The translations under genes and the position numbers were made by a program. The notes below the pieces were generated by a model that was not told the origin of the DNA, made no database searches, and saw only the letters and a list, made by a program, of their open reading frames with translations. DNA of 64,000 nucleotides from Chitinophagaceae bacterium (lineage in GTDB: Bacteria; Bacteroidota; Bacteroidia; Chitinophagales; Chitinophagaceae): positions 18,099 through 82,098 of the forward strand of contig SCVJ01000032.1 of the NCBI GenBank assembly GCA_004322425.1, read 5' to 3'. Positions 18,636 through 27,701 of the stretch are shown in pieces; position 1 is the first letter of the stretch, and each line of letters begins with the position of its first letter.

Positions 18636-19298
18636 TTACATTTTTAGATAATTCATAAGATTGTCGTAGTTGAAACGCAACTCGTTTTCGTAAAGCTCTT
18701 CACCAAAATAATATTTTACACAATATTCGTGCCGCTGTAAAGTAGCAACAACTTCAGAAATTTCTTCTTTATTCAGTTTTATTGTTACCAATAACAATCC
18801 CGTTTGTGAATCAACAACTGTATTTAATTGCACGACTTGTGCATTGCTGGTTTCCACTAATCGGCTTATTTCGCCTACCGAATAATTATTGCTTTCCATT
18901 TCTAAAACAATGAGTCCGCCGGGTTCATTGACATTCATAAATTCGGAAGCTTTTTGTAGCAATTCATGATAACTAACAACTCCAACTAATTGATTGTCTT
19001 CATCAACCACAGGAACTACACTTATTTTTTTCCCTACTGCTATTTGTAACGCTTTTAGGAAATGCTCTCCCGGTTGTACGGAAATTAAAGAGAGATTATT
19101 TTGAATCGAATTAATTCGATTGGAACCATCGGGTGCTTGTAACAATAACTCTTCGCTTACTAGCCCAACATATTTTTCATTGTCAGCAAGGGCAAGATGG
19201 GAAACGTGACAGTCGCTCATCATTTGCAAAGCATTGCCAATTGAGTCTTGCATGCTCAGTACCGGAATCGATTGTGATATCATTGCTTGTATCAACAT
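18636..19298 (-). CDS. CBS-domain protein with C-terminal ACT-like region
   Basis: A 220-residue protein with two CBS motifs (about residues 5-55 and 75-125; LVGVVSYHELLQ marks the second) that should bind adenine nucleotides. The C-terminal 80 residues (GLIVLEMESNNYSVGEISRLVE onward) look like an ACT-type ligand-sensing fold. No catalytic domain is attached, so it is probably a stand-alone energy or metabolite sensor. Its place beside nadK is conserved in Bacteroidota, but the partner it regulates is not known. Confidence 0.85.
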   Translation of the reverse strand: MLIQAMISQSIPVLSMQDSIGNALQMMSDCHVSHLALADNEKYVGLVSEELLLQAPDGSNRINSIQNNLSLISVQPGEHFLKALQIAVGKKISVVPVVDEDNQLVGVVSYHELLQKASEFMNVNEPGGLIVLEMESNNYSVGEISRLVETSNAQVVQLNTVVDSQTGLLLVTIKLNKEEISEVVATLQRHEYCVKYYFGEELYENELRFNYDNLMNYLKM

Positions 19299-19334
19299 TT
19301 CAATAATATTCTTTAGTAAACGCTTCGCGGCTAA

Positions 19335-20108
19335 TTATTGGTTAGGACCGGAAGTTAATTTTTTCAAAAAATTATCTAGCAAGACATTGAACTCATTTGG
19401 AACTTCCATCATGGGTGCATGTCCACATTTATCAATAAAATATAGTTCGCTGTGGGGGATCAACTTATTAAACTCTTTGCCTACAAACGGAGGAGTGACC
19501 GTATCATTATTACCCCAAATTAATAAAGTGGGCTGTTTTATTTTATGTAGTTCGTGTCCAATGTTATTGCGAATGGCGCTTTTTGCTAGCGAAATAATTT
19601 TAATAACTTTTAATCGATTTCCCACTATTGAAAAAACTTCATCTACTAACTCTTTAGTTGCTACTTCGGGATTATAAAAAGTAAGTTGGGTTTTTGTTTT
19701 GATATATTCATAATCGCCTCGTTTGGGATAGCTGTCACCCATTCCGCTTTCGTAAAGGCCCGAGCTTCCTGTGAGAATTAACGATTTCACTCTATCGGGA
19801 TGTTGTAAAACATATTCTAAAGCAACGTGTCCGCCCAACGAATTCCCTAAAAGATGAATCTCTTTATAATTTTTTGCTTCTAAAAATTTGTATAAAAATT
19901 TTGTCAGGCCACCCACGGTTGTGTGCAAAATATCCAATTCCAATAACGGCAGCATGGGAACAACTACTTTATAGTGATGCTTGAAATATTCTATGACACC
20001 TCCAAAATTGCTTAAAGAACCAAATAGGCCGTGTAAGAGCACCAAGGGTTCTCCCTGACCTTCTTCGATGAAGCTAAATTTTTCGTCTTTTTTTATTTCG
20101 TACTGCAT
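19335..20108 (-). CDS. Alpha/beta hydrolase
   Basis: A 257-residue single-domain hydrolase. The oxyanion loop is VLLHGLFGSLSNF, the nucleophile Ser is in LLGNSLGGHVAL, the acid is probably the Asp in WGNNDTVTPP, and the His is in DKCGHAPMME, so the triad is complete. No signal peptide is seen, so it is cytoplasmic. Substrate is unknown; the family includes esterases, lactonases and C-C hydrolases. It lies 36 bases upstream of the CBS gene, in a slot where many relatives encode pdxJ. Confidence 0.85.
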   Translation of the reverse strand: MQYEIKKDEKFSFIEEGQGEPLVLLHGLFGSLSNFGGVIEYFKHHYKVVVPMLPLLELDILHTTVGGLTKFLYKFLEAKNYKEIHLLGNSLGGHVALEYVLQHPDRVKSLILTGSSGLYESGMGDSYPKRGDYEYIKTKTQLTFYNPEVATKELVDEVFSIVGNRLKVIKIISLAKSAIRNNIGHELHKIKQPTLLIWGNNDTVTPPFVGKEFNKLIPHSELYFIDKCGHAPMMEVPNEFNVLLDNFLKKLTSGPNQ

Positions 20109-20169
20109 ACACTTTTACAACTTTCAAATTTTGGTGAAAATAACTAATTTGCAACAACTTAACTACTTA

Positions 20170-20721
20170 TTACTGGGGTGTAATAGTGGGAACTTGTGTA
20201 GCCATTGTTCCGAAAAAATCTTTTAATTCTGTAAACATATGTTTAAAGAGTGGAAGAACTTTTCCAAAAGCGTCCATCACTTTCGGCCCCCATGGTTGAA
20301 TGAATTCATATGTAACAGATGATGTTTTTGTTTCTGGTTTAAGTAAACTTATCTGTTCGCAATAAAATAATACAACACTGAAAATTAATAAGTAAAGTAA
20401 GGTGAATAATAAAATGCCAGCTAGTTTATCAATCCATCCCATCATTGAAAACTCAATTGCTTTTCGCAACAAAACAGCACACCAGCGAATTATCATAACA
20501 AATAAAACAAATACAAGAATAAATGAAACGATGGGCAACCACTTATCAGTAATATTAACTGCCTTTCCAATGTAACTCGCCACTACTACCGAAAGTTTTA
20601 TAGCAGCAGCCAAACCCACTATTAAAGCAATCACAGAAAACACAGCTACAACTAATCCTTGTCGATAGCCCTTAAGAATAGCCAAGAGTACTGCAATTGC
20701 AAAAAAGATGTCAATAATCAC
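20170..20721 (-). CDS. CvpA-family membrane protein
   Basis: A 183-residue protein with four hydrophobic helices in the first 130 residues. The N terminus IDIFFAIAVLLAILKGYRQGLV fits the CvpA signature (Asp in helix 1, then KGYRQG). The tail is soluble. CvpA-family proteins are linked to envelope homeostasis and, in E. coli, colicin V export; the biochemical role is unclear. It is 10 bases downstream of the yqeY-like gene on the same strand. Confidence 0.85.
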   Translation of the reverse strand: MIIDIFFAIAVLLAILKGYRQGLVVAVFSVIALIVGLAAAIKLSVVVASYIGKAVNITDKWLPIVSFILVFVLFVMIIRWCAVLLRKAIEFSMMGWIDKLAGILLFTLLYLLIFSVVLFYCEQISLLKPETKTSSVTYEFIQPWGPKVMDAFGKVLPLFKHMFTELKDFFGTMATQVPTITPQ

Positions 20722-20731
20722 GTAGTAAAAT

Positions 20732-21184
20732 TTATTTTGAGAGTAATTCTTTTACAACTGTTGCAATTGTTTTTCCGTCGGCCTTACCGGCAAATTTTTT
20801 TGAGGCCACTCCCATCACTTTTCCCAAATCGGCCATTGAGCTTATCCCGAGCTCTGCAACAATTTTAACCAGCTCTTCTTTCAACTCCTCAACAGAAAGT
20901 TGTTGTGGTAAAAACTTTTCGATTATTTCAATTTCTTCTATTTCTTTTTGTGCTAAGTCAGTTCGGTTTTGTTGCTGAAATATTTCCAATGAATCTTTTC
21001 GTTGCTTCACTAACTTTTGCAATAATTTTATTTCCTCATCAGATGTTATTTCACCATTTGAGCCTTCTGCAGTTTTAGCCAATAAAATAGCCGCTTTTAT
21101 AGCACGAAGACTACGCAATGATTTTTCATCTTTTGCAAACATGGCCGTTTTTAAATCAACCATTATTTTTTGTTCTAAACTCAT
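20732..21184 (-). CDS. GatB/YqeY-domain protein
   Basis: A 150-residue cytoplasmic protein of the YqeY family. Family features include the opening LEQKIMVDLKTAMFAKDE, the charged helix IKLLQKLVKQRKDSLEIFQQQ, and the C-terminal ADLGKVMGVASKKFAGKADG, which resembles the GatB tail that binds tRNA. A role in tRNA-dependent amidation is suspected for the family but not shown. It lies in a tight run with gldC and cvpA. Confidence 0.9.
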   Translation of the reverse strand: MSLEQKIMVDLKTAMFAKDEKSLRSLRAIKAAILLAKTAEGSNGEITSDEEIKLLQKLVKQRKDSLEIFQQQNRTDLAQKEIEEIEIIEKFLPQQLSVEELKEELVKIVAELGISSMADLGKVMGVASKKFAGKADGKTIATVVKELLSK

Positions 21185-21193
21185 GGAAAAAAT

Positions 21194-21541
21194 TTAAGCT
21201 TTGTTTTCTTTAAGTTGTTTTTCTCTGAAACTGCTGTAAAATTCTTTGGCAAAATTTTTCATACTTACTGCGCCCTCCTTATGTTGCGTAGCACGGTCAT
21301 ACGTATCCGCCATCGTTATTAACGATTGGTAAAAAAAGTCTGCCATTTCATCAACCATCATATCCTTGGTCCATAAATCCATGCGCAAGGCGGTTTTATC
21401 GGCACTATCCCAAAAAGCTAATAGTATGGCTTTCGCCTTTTGCTTTTGTACAATTGTACTATCCGACGCTTCCCAAAAAATTGATTCAGGAATTTTGTCT
21501 TCATTAAGTTCTACTTCAATGGAAATTGTTGACTTCTTCAT
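21194..21541 (-). CDS. gldC: Gliding motility protein GldC
   Basis: A 115-residue soluble protein. The opening STISIEVELNEDKIPESIFWEA is the GldC hallmark, and the short all-in-one domain fits the family length. GldC is needed for full gliding in Flavobacterium johnsoniae, but it also occurs in non-gliding Bacteroidota, so motility should not be assumed. It is 9 bases upstream of the yqeY-like gene. Confidence 0.88.
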   Translation of the reverse strand: MKKSTISIEVELNEDKIPESIFWEASDSTIVQKQKAKAILLAFWDSADKTALRMDLWTKDMMVDEMADFFYQSLITMADTYDRATQHKEGAVSMKNFAKEFYSSFREKQLKENKA

Positions 21542-21579
21542 AGTTTATTTAATAACTGAAGTCGCAAAAGTAACCCAAA

Positions 21580-22635
21580 TCAATCAACTGTTTTTTTAAT
21601 GGCTTGCCATAAAAGATCAACAGTTTGTTTTATACTTTTTGTCGCTGCAATGTTTATTGCTTTTTCAGCTAATTCATTTCGTAAATTTTCGTTTGTGTAA
21701 AGCAGCATCATTTTTTCTGAAAGATTGGCAGGAGTTTCATTTTCAAAATAAAGACCGGCTTCGGTTGCCATTTCCTGCGCAGAAGAATTTTCTACCGCAA
21801 TAACTGGAATTGCCGATTGCATAGCTTTTAAAACAGGTAGATAATTGAAGTTCTTTGAAAACGGGTGCAACAAAGCATACGCTGTAGCCGTAATTAGAAG
21901 CTCCTCCGATTGGTCACAATTCGAAAACCATTTTACATCCCCTCGGTATTTATAATTGGTCAGCTTGTTTTCAAAGTAGGATTTTTGATTATTAATAATC
22001 AAAATTTGAAAATTGCTTTGTTGTCTTTTTTTAAATTGAGAAAATGCTTTTAATAAAAAAATCAGGCTTTCTTCTCCGGTGAAATTCCCGATATATAAAA
22101 AAAATTCTTTCCCATCGCTGTACTTTTCTTTTACAACATTTTTCTGAAGCACATCAATGGAAGTGAAATTTGAATTTGGGCTAACGGGCACAACCTCTAT
22201 TTTTTCTGTGTCAATTTTAAATTGGCGAGTTAAAACATTTTTGAAAAAAAATGAATCCACCACAACGGTTTTCATTTTTTGAAAATGATTTTTTCTAATT
22301 TTGTTTGCGTCCGTTGCAATAAAGCATTGGGATGACGCTTTGACGAAAAAGCATTTTTTTTCAAACGATACAAGTATGTCGAATCTTTTATTGCCACGAA
22401 TCGCTAATTTAAAATCCCACCAAATTTTCCCAAGTAAATGACTTTTGCGCTGTGTATTTTCAAAAGTAAAATTGACAGATGTACTATTTTCTTCCTGTAG
22501 TTTTTCATCGACAAGAAATAAAAAATCGTGTTCCTTTTCTTGCTCAGTAATTAATTTTAGCGTTTTGTAATAAATAGCAGCCGGACTATCTTTTAAATCG
22601 AGGTGTGGATGTGAGGCGTCAATAACAATTTTCAT
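21580..22635 (-). CDS. Glycosyltransferase, GT4-like (GT-B fold)
   Basis: A 351-residue protein started at the ATG at 22635 (MKIVIDASHPHLDL). The second half has the GT-B layout: a linker at FFLYIGNFTGEESLIFLLKAF, a GDVKWF strand, and a C-terminal nucleotide-sugar region (MQSAIPVIAVENSSAQEM, then GLYFENETP). The usual E-x7-E motif is only partly recognisable. It probably transfers a sugar from a nucleotide donor to an envelope glycan, but the acceptor is unknown. It is first in the long minus-strand cluster and is divergent from DUF4290. Confidence 0.8.
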   Translation of the reverse strand: MKIVIDASHPHLDLKDSPAAIYYKTLKLITEQEKEHDFLFLVDEKLQEENSTSVNFTFENTQRKSHLLGKIWWDFKLAIRGNKRFDILVSFEKKCFFVKASSQCFIATDANKIRKNHFQKMKTVVVDSFFFKNVLTRQFKIDTEKIEVVPVSPNSNFTSIDVLQKNVVKEKYSDGKEFFLYIGNFTGEESLIFLLKAFSQFKKRQQSNFQILIINNQKSYFENKLTNYKYRGDVKWFSNCDQSEELLITATAYALLHPFSKNFNYLPVLKAMQSAIPVIAVENSSAQEMATEAGLYFENETPANLSEKMMLLYTNENLRNELAEKAINIAATKSIKQTVDLLWQAIKKTVD

Positions 22636-22732
22636 GTGCGCCAAAGGTACTCTTGTGTTTCAAAAAGAACGAAACTCCACTCTTGGAAACTTGCTTCATT
22701 TATTCATATTAGACTTTTCTGGAACTCTTTCC

Positions 22733-22740
22733 TACATTTG
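22733..22740 (+). promoter_or_regulatory. Candidate DUF4290-murA promoter -7 box
   Basis: TACATTTG fits TAnnTTTG exactly. It lies 21 bases before the ATG at 22762, so transcription would begin inside the longer possible frame that starts at 22636. This supports the ATG at 22762 as the real start. Confidence 0.5.
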
Positions 22741-22761
22741 CGCTTGCACTATTTTGCATTT

Positions 22762-23412
22762 ATGGAATATAATACTACACGAAATTCGATGGCTATGCGT
22801 GAATATGGACGTCATATTCAAAAGATGATTGACCATATTTTAACTATTGAAGACCCAGAAAGAAGACAACGAAATGCGCAAGCCGTTATTGAATTAATGG
22901 GATTTTTTAATCCTCATTTGAAAAATGTTGAAGATTTCAGACATAAACTTTGGGACCACTTATTTCTTATCTCTGATTTTAAATTAGAGGTTACATCGCC
23001 ATACCCCATTCCTACAAGAGAAACTTTGAAAAGCAAGCCCACTGTATTGCCTTATCCAAAACGCTATCCAAAATATTCGCATTTGGGAAAAAATTTGGAA
23101 ACCATTATTAATAAAGCGCTTGAAGAGCAAGACCCCGAAAGGAGAAATGGTTTTGCCAATGCCATTGCTTATTATATGAAATTAACGTACAACAACTGGC
23201 ATAAAGAACAAGTACAGGATGATACCATTCAAAGTGAACTATCCGCCATCACTAATGGTCAGCTTGAATTTACCGACACACCATTTGTAAAAACGTATCA
23301 ACCACAACAAGGACAACGCGGTGGATACGGAAAACAGAGAGGTAGATTTCAACAACGTGGAGATGGATGGAGAGGCGATAATCGCCCAGGGTATAAAAAA
23401 AAGAGATACTAA
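22762..23412 (+). CDS. DUF4290-family protein
   Basis: A 216-residue soluble protein of the Bacteroidota-specific DUF4290 family, starting MEYNTTRNSMAMREYGR. The body is mostly helical. The last 45 residues are a low-complexity Gly/Arg/Gln tail (QRGGYGKQRGRFQQ and so on), like RGG-type RNA-binding tails. Function is unknown, though the tail hints at nucleic-acid contact. It is followed by murA after 78 bases, a pairing common in the phylum. Confidence 0.85.
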   Translation: MEYNTTRNSMAMREYGRHIQKMIDHILTIEDPERRQRNAQAVIELMGFFNPHLKNVEDFRHKLWDHLFLISDFKLEVTSPYPIPTRETLKSKPTVLPYPKRYPKYSHLGKNLETIINKALEEQDPERRNGFANAIAYYMKLTYNNWHKEQVQDDTIQSELSAITNGQLEFTDTPFVKTYQPQQGQRGGYGKQRGRFQQRGDGWRGDNRPGYKKKRY

Positions 23413-23490
23413 TTTCTTATGTATAAATTTTCTGAGTTGGTTGCCTGTTGAAACCAACTCTTTTTTTTACAACCTTATTGAACGATACAA

Positions 23491-24801
23491 ATGCATTCTT
23501 TTGAAGTTATCGGTGGTAAAAAATTAAAAGGCGAAATCGTTCCGCAAGGAGCAAAGAACGAAGCCCTGCAAATTATCAGCGCCGTACTACTTACGCCCGA
23601 ATCGGTAACGATTAAAAATATTCCCGACATATTGGATGTCAACCTCCTCATTGAATTATTAATGGACATGAATGTACAGGTGCACCGCCCTCAACGCGAC
23701 ACTTGTATTTTTTGTGCCCAAGAGGTTAATATTGATTATTTACACAGCCAAGAATTTAAAAATAAAAGTACCCGATTGCGCGGTGTTGTGTTATTGGCAG
23801 GACCGTTGTTAGCCCGATTTCGTAAAGCCTTTATACCCAAACCCGGTGGCGATAAAATAGGAAGAAGAAGATTAGACACGCATTTAACAGGTTTTGAAAA
23901 ACTCGGCACCACTTTTACTCATCACGTTGAAGATGGGTTTTTTCATTTAGACGGGAAAAAATTAAGAGGTTCGCACATCACACTCGATGAACCCTCTGTA
24001 ACCGGAACAGCCAATATTATTATGGCAGCTGTAATGGCGCCCGGTACAACTACAATTTATAACGCGGCCTGCGAACCTTATATTCAACAACTCTGCAAAA
24101 TGCTGAATCGAATGGGCGCCAATATTATTGGTATCGGCAGTAACTCGTTAACCATAAACGGTGTTTCTTATTTAGGTGGAACGGAGCATACCTTGTTGCC
24201 CGACATGATTGAAGTTGGCTCTTTTATTGGATTAGCCGCTATGACGCAAAGCGACTTGTTAATTAAAAATGCAGGAGTAGAACACTTGGGAATTATACCT
24301 GAAAAATTTCAACAGTTAGGAATAAAAATGAATTTCATCGGTGATGATATTCATATACCCGAACAAGAGGTGTACGAAATCAGCCGCTATTTTGATGGCA
24401 GCGTGTTGACAATTTATGATCATCCTTGGCCGGGTTTTACGCCCGATTTATTAAGCATCATTTTAGTTACCGCCATTCAAGCAAAAGGAAGTGTTCTCAT
24501 TCATCAAAAAATGTTTGAAAGCCGACTCTTCTTTGTTGATAAACTGATTGACATGGGTGCTCAAATTATTTTATGTGATCCTCACCGCGCGGTGGTTATC
24601 GGTTTGGAGCGAGAACAAAAATTACGAGGAATTACCATGAGCAGTCCTGATATACGGGCCGGTGTTGCCTTATTAATTGCCGCCCTTAGTGCGGAAGGGA
24701 AAAGCACGATTCAAAATATTGAACAAATTGATCGAGGATACCAATTTATTGATGAACGATTAAGAAAATTGGGTGCAGATATAAAAAGGATAAAAGCTTA
24801 A
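23491..24801 (+). CDS. murA: UDP-N-acetylglucosamine 1-carboxyvinyltransferase (MurA)
   Basis: This enzyme does the first committed step of peptidoglycan synthesis, moving enolpyruvate from PEP to UDP-GlcNAc. The 436-residue protein has the EPSP-synthase fold: substrate Lys-Asn in PQGAKNEALQ, GPLLARF, DEPSVTGTANI, and DIRAGVALLIAAL near the end. In the active-site loop (GGDKIGRRRLDTH) residue 121 is Asp where E. coli MurA has Cys115, the residue fosfomycin alkylates. Such Asp enzymes are active and insensitive to fosfomycin. Confidence 0.95.
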   Translation: MHSFEVIGGKKLKGEIVPQGAKNEALQIISAVLLTPESVTIKNIPDILDVNLLIELLMDMNVQVHRPQRDTCIFCAQEVNIDYLHSQEFKNKSTRLRGVVLLAGPLLARFRKAFIPKPGGDKIGRRRLDTHLTGFEKLGTTFTHHVEDGFFHLDGKKLRGSHITLDEPSVTGTANIIMAAVMAPGTTTIYNAACEPYIQQLCKMLNRMGANIIGIGSNSLTINGVSYLGGTEHTLLPDMIEVGSFIGLAAMTQSDLLIKNAGVEHLGIIPEKFQQLGIKMNFIGDDIHIPEQEVYEISRYFDGSVLTIYDHPWPGFTPDLLSIILVTAIQAKGSVLIHQKMFESRLFFVDKLIDMGAQIILCDPHRAVVIGLEREQKLRGITMSSPDIRAGVALLIAALSAEGKSTIQNIEQIDRGYQFIDERLRKLGADIKRIKA

Positions 24802-24872
24802 AAGAATCGTCCATGTTACCAACTGCATTTTTTGAATAAAAGTAAAACACTTCTTTTCCCTATCTTCCGTGC

Positions 24873-26141
24873 ATGCTACAAAGAAGTATCAATAAAAACG
24901 CGCTGATTTTATTATTTATCAATGGAGTTATCGGTGCTGGTATTTTTGGATTACCCTCTAAAGCATTTAATCTATCGGGCGTGCATAGTTTATGGGCTTT
25001 ACTGCTTTGTGCATTGGCGGTTATCATCATCATTCTTTGTTTTGCAGAAGTTAGCAGTCGTTTCGAAAAAACAGGAGGGCCGTACCTCTATGCCCTTGCA
25101 GCGTTTGGGCCATTACCTGCTTTTATTACCGGATGGCTATTGTTGCTGTCGCGATTTATTACCTATGCGGCCCTAATAAATTTATTGGTAACCTATCTTT
25201 CTGTTTTTTCCTCTTGGTTTTTATTACCCTCTATTCGCGTTATGAGTATCATAAGCATCACTTTCATTTTGATGTTGGTCAATTATGTGGGTGTAAAAAA
25301 CTCTACTCGTGTTAATAATTTTTTTACCATCGCCAAATTGCTGCCGCTATTCTTGTTTATTTGTGTTGGTTTCTTTTTTTTCATTCCCCAAAATTTTGAA
25401 ATAAAAACCACCCTTACTTTTTCATCTTTTTCTTCGACTGTGCTACTATGGGTTTTTGCATTTGGAGGATTTGAATCAGTATTAGTGAATTCGGGCGAAG
25501 TAAAAAACCCGGGGAAAAATCTTCCTTTTGCGTTGTTAATAGCCACGGCCGTTATTGCCACTGTTTATTTTCTCATTCAGTTAGTAAGCATTGGCACACT
25601 CACTTCACTGGGTAATTCCGAAACACCTTTAGCTGATGCAGCCGGTTTATTTTTTGGAAAAACAGGTTCGATAATTATTAGTTTAGGTGCTTTGTTTTCA
25701 ATTACGGGAACACTGAATGCAATTATGTTGGTGGGCTCGCGTTTGCCGTATGCTTTCAGCGAAGAAAATCAGTTCCCAAAAATTTTCTCTTTTATTCATC
25801 CAAAATATAAAACCCCCACTTGGTCTTTATTATTTTTTGCAGCAATTACCATTATAGTTTCTATAACCAATAGTTTTTTGTATGCCGCCACCATCAGCGC
25901 TATCATTCGATTGATGGTTTATGGCATTGTTTGTATTGCGTTAATACAGCTGAGGTATCGCGATAAAAAAGTAACAATGTTTTTCAAACTACCTTTTGGA
26001 AAACTTTTTGCTTTTCTGGGAATTGTTATAACTGGATGGCTTCTGTCAAGTGCAAAAAACAGTGAATTACGGGATGTTGCTATTGCGGTGGCAGCGGGGT
26101 TGCTAGTCTATTTCCTCGTTAAGCTATTTAGGAAAAAATAA
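24873..26141 (+). CDS. APC-family amino acid permease
   Basis: A 422-residue inner-membrane transporter with about 12 hydrophobic helices. Helix 1 carries the APC substrate motif in NGVIGAGIFGLPSKA; helix 6 has FAFGGFESVLVNSGEVKNPGKNLP, typical of amino acid permeases and exchangers. It likely moves amino acids with protons or by exchange; the substrate is not evident. It lies 71 bases after murA, probably on its own transcript. Confidence 0.9.
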   Translation: MLQRSINKNALILLFINGVIGAGIFGLPSKAFNLSGVHSLWALLLCALAVIIIILCFAEVSSRFEKTGGPYLYALAAFGPLPAFITGWLLLLSRFITYAALINLLVTYLSVFSSWFLLPSIRVMSIISITFILMLVNYVGVKNSTRVNNFFTIAKLLPLFLFICVGFFFFIPQNFEIKTTLTFSSFSSTVLLWVFAFGGFESVLVNSGEVKNPGKNLPFALLIATAVIATVYFLIQLVSIGTLTSLGNSETPLADAAGLFFGKTGSIIISLGALFSITGTLNAIMLVGSRLPYAFSEENQFPKIFSFIHPKYKTPTWSLLFFAAITIIVSITNSFLYAATISAIIRLMVYGIVCIALIQLRYRDKKVTMFFKLPFGKLFAFLGIVITGWLLSSAKNSELRDVAIAVAAGLLVYFLVKLFRKK

Positions 26142-26210
26142 TCAACCTCAGTTAAACTAGTGGCAGATGGTTTGGTCTTCTTAAAAATTACAAACTATCT
26201 TTATACGACT

Positions 26211-27398
26211 ATGGCGAAAATACTAACAACCTTCGTCGTCTTGGTAACACTGCAATTAATAGTTGTGCGCTGTACAAAAACAGCAACCAATTCCACCAAT
26301 TCTTATCCGGCCGTTCGGGCTGCGTTTGGCGATAATATTGACCTCAACAATCTTTTAAATTATGCCAATCAAACAAGGCCAGCTTACATAACAAAAGATA
26401 ACACAGGCGGAAATGTTATAACTAATTCGAAAGCAACTTTAGGAAGGGTTTTGTTTTATGATAAAAATTTAAGCATTGATAATTCCATTTCGTGTGGTAG
26501 TTGCCACAAACAGGAATTTGCCTTTAGCGATACAGCTATTGCTAGCAAAGGAGTTTCGGGAGGTGTAACAGCAAGACATTCAATGCGACTTATTAATTCT
26601 CGTTTTGCAACTGAAAGAAAATTCTTTTGGGATGAAAGGGCTGCAACGCTAGAACAACAAACTACAAAACCAATTCAAGATCATGCAGAAATGGGATTTA
26701 GTGGCCAGAACGGAAGGCCTGCCTTGTCAAATTTGTTATCAAAACTTCAAGGAGTTACATACTACAATGAACTTTTCAAATTTGTTTATGGCGACATGAA
26801 TGTTACCGAAGCGCGCATGCAGGAATGTTTAGCACAGTTTGTTAGAAGTATCCATTCATTCGATTCAAAGTATGACGCAGGAAGGATACAGGTTCCCAAC
26901 GACGGACCTCCATTCCCCAATTTTACACAACAAGAGAATACAGGAAAACAAATTTTTATAACGCCGCCTGTTTTTAATGCTACCGGAGTTAGAGTTGGTG
27001 GCGGTGCAGGTTGTAACGGTTGCCATAATGCACCGGAATTTGATATTGACCCCAATTCAAAAAACAACGGAATTATCGGAAGAATTGCTGGCGCAGGAAT
27101 TGACATAACAGCTACAAGAGCTCCTAGCTTGCGCGATGTTATGAATAGAACCGGTATTGAAAATGGGCCGTTAATGCATACAGGAAATTTAGCTACACTT
27201 CAAAATGCAATTGGACACTACGGCACCATTACTATTGCTGTGGGGAACAACAATCTTGATCCTAGGCTTACGCCAAATGGTTTTGGACAACAACTAAATT
27301 TTAATGCTCAAGAAATAAATAGCTTAATGGCCTTTATTAAAACGTTAACCGGAACCAATGTGTACACCGATAAAAAATGGAGCAACCCCTTTAAGTAA
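26211..27398 (+). CDS. Dihaem cytochrome-c peroxidase family protein
   Basis: A 395-residue exported protein from the ATG at 26211; a GTG at 26160 would extend it without benefit. The N terminus is a signal peptide ending near VVRCTK, where the Cys may be a lipoprotein site. Two haem c sites are seen: CGSCHKQEFAF and CNGCHNAPEF, about 175 residues apart, as in CcpA/MauG-type peroxidases. RFFWDERAATLEQQ-like spacing is also typical. It should reduce hydrogen peroxide or act as an oxidase in the periplasm using cytochrome electrons. Confidence 0.88.
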   Translation: MAKILTTFVVLVTLQLIVVRCTKTATNSTNSYPAVRAAFGDNIDLNNLLNYANQTRPAYITKDNTGGNVITNSKATLGRVLFYDKNLSIDNSISCGSCHKQEFAFSDTAIASKGVSGGVTARHSMRLINSRFATERKFFWDERAATLEQQTTKPIQDHAEMGFSGQNGRPALSNLLSKLQGVTYYNELFKFVYGDMNVTEARMQECLAQFVRSIHSFDSKYDAGRIQVPNDGPPFPNFTQQENTGKQIFITPPVFNATGVRVGGGAGCNGCHNAPEFDIDPNSKNNGIIGRIAGAGIDITATRAPSLRDVMNRTGIENGPLMHTGNLATLQNAIGHYGTITIAVGNNNLDPRLTPNGFGQQLNFNAQEINSLMAFIKTLTGTNVYTDKKWSNPFK

Positions 27399-27480
27399 TA
27401 ATGGCTGAGCCGGAACTTCTAATTTAAATACGTTTATTTATTAGATTTAGAAACGTTAAAAAAGATTATCATTTATTATC

Positions 27481-27488
27481 TATTTTTG
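27481..27488 (+). promoter_or_regulatory. Candidate promoter -7 box for the CAT tRNA
   Basis: TATTTTTG followed by CCGCC, an exact TAnnTTTG match, 52 bases before the tRNA. The tRNA-Asn gene has the same eight bases with almost the same downstream bases. Confidence 0.55.
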
Positions 27489-27539
27489 CCGCCCCAAGCG
27501 AAAAGCTTGGCTTTCGATAAGTTCTTGATTTATTGATTG

Positions 27540-27613
27540 GGACCCTTAGCTCAGATGGTTAGAGCACCTGACTCATAATCAGGGGGTCGTTGGTTCGATC
27601 CCAACAGGGTCCA
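27540..27613 (+). tRNA. tRNA with CAT anticodon, probably tRNA-Ile2 (lysidine type)
   Basis: A complete 74-base cloverleaf: acceptor GGACCCT/AGGGTCC, D arm GCTC...GAGC, anticodon loop CTCATAA (CAT), T arm GTTGG-TTCGATC-CCAAC, discriminator A. The 3' CCA is not encoded. The CAT anticodon fits Met or Ile2. The TTAGCTCAG context and the GACTCATAATC arm look more like tRNA-Ile2, whose C34 is changed to lysidine by TilS. That choice is an inference. Confidence 0.93.
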
Positions 27614-27701
27614 CAATACATACATTAATTTGCATTTATTATTAAAACACACTTTCTTTAACCTTTTATTAACCCGGTTGAAGATATTTTTGAAGACAAT
27701 T

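Noticed and set aside
22636..22761. N-terminal extension of the DUF4290 protein
   Set aside because: A TAnnTTTG box lies inside it, and the family start fits the ATG at 22762.
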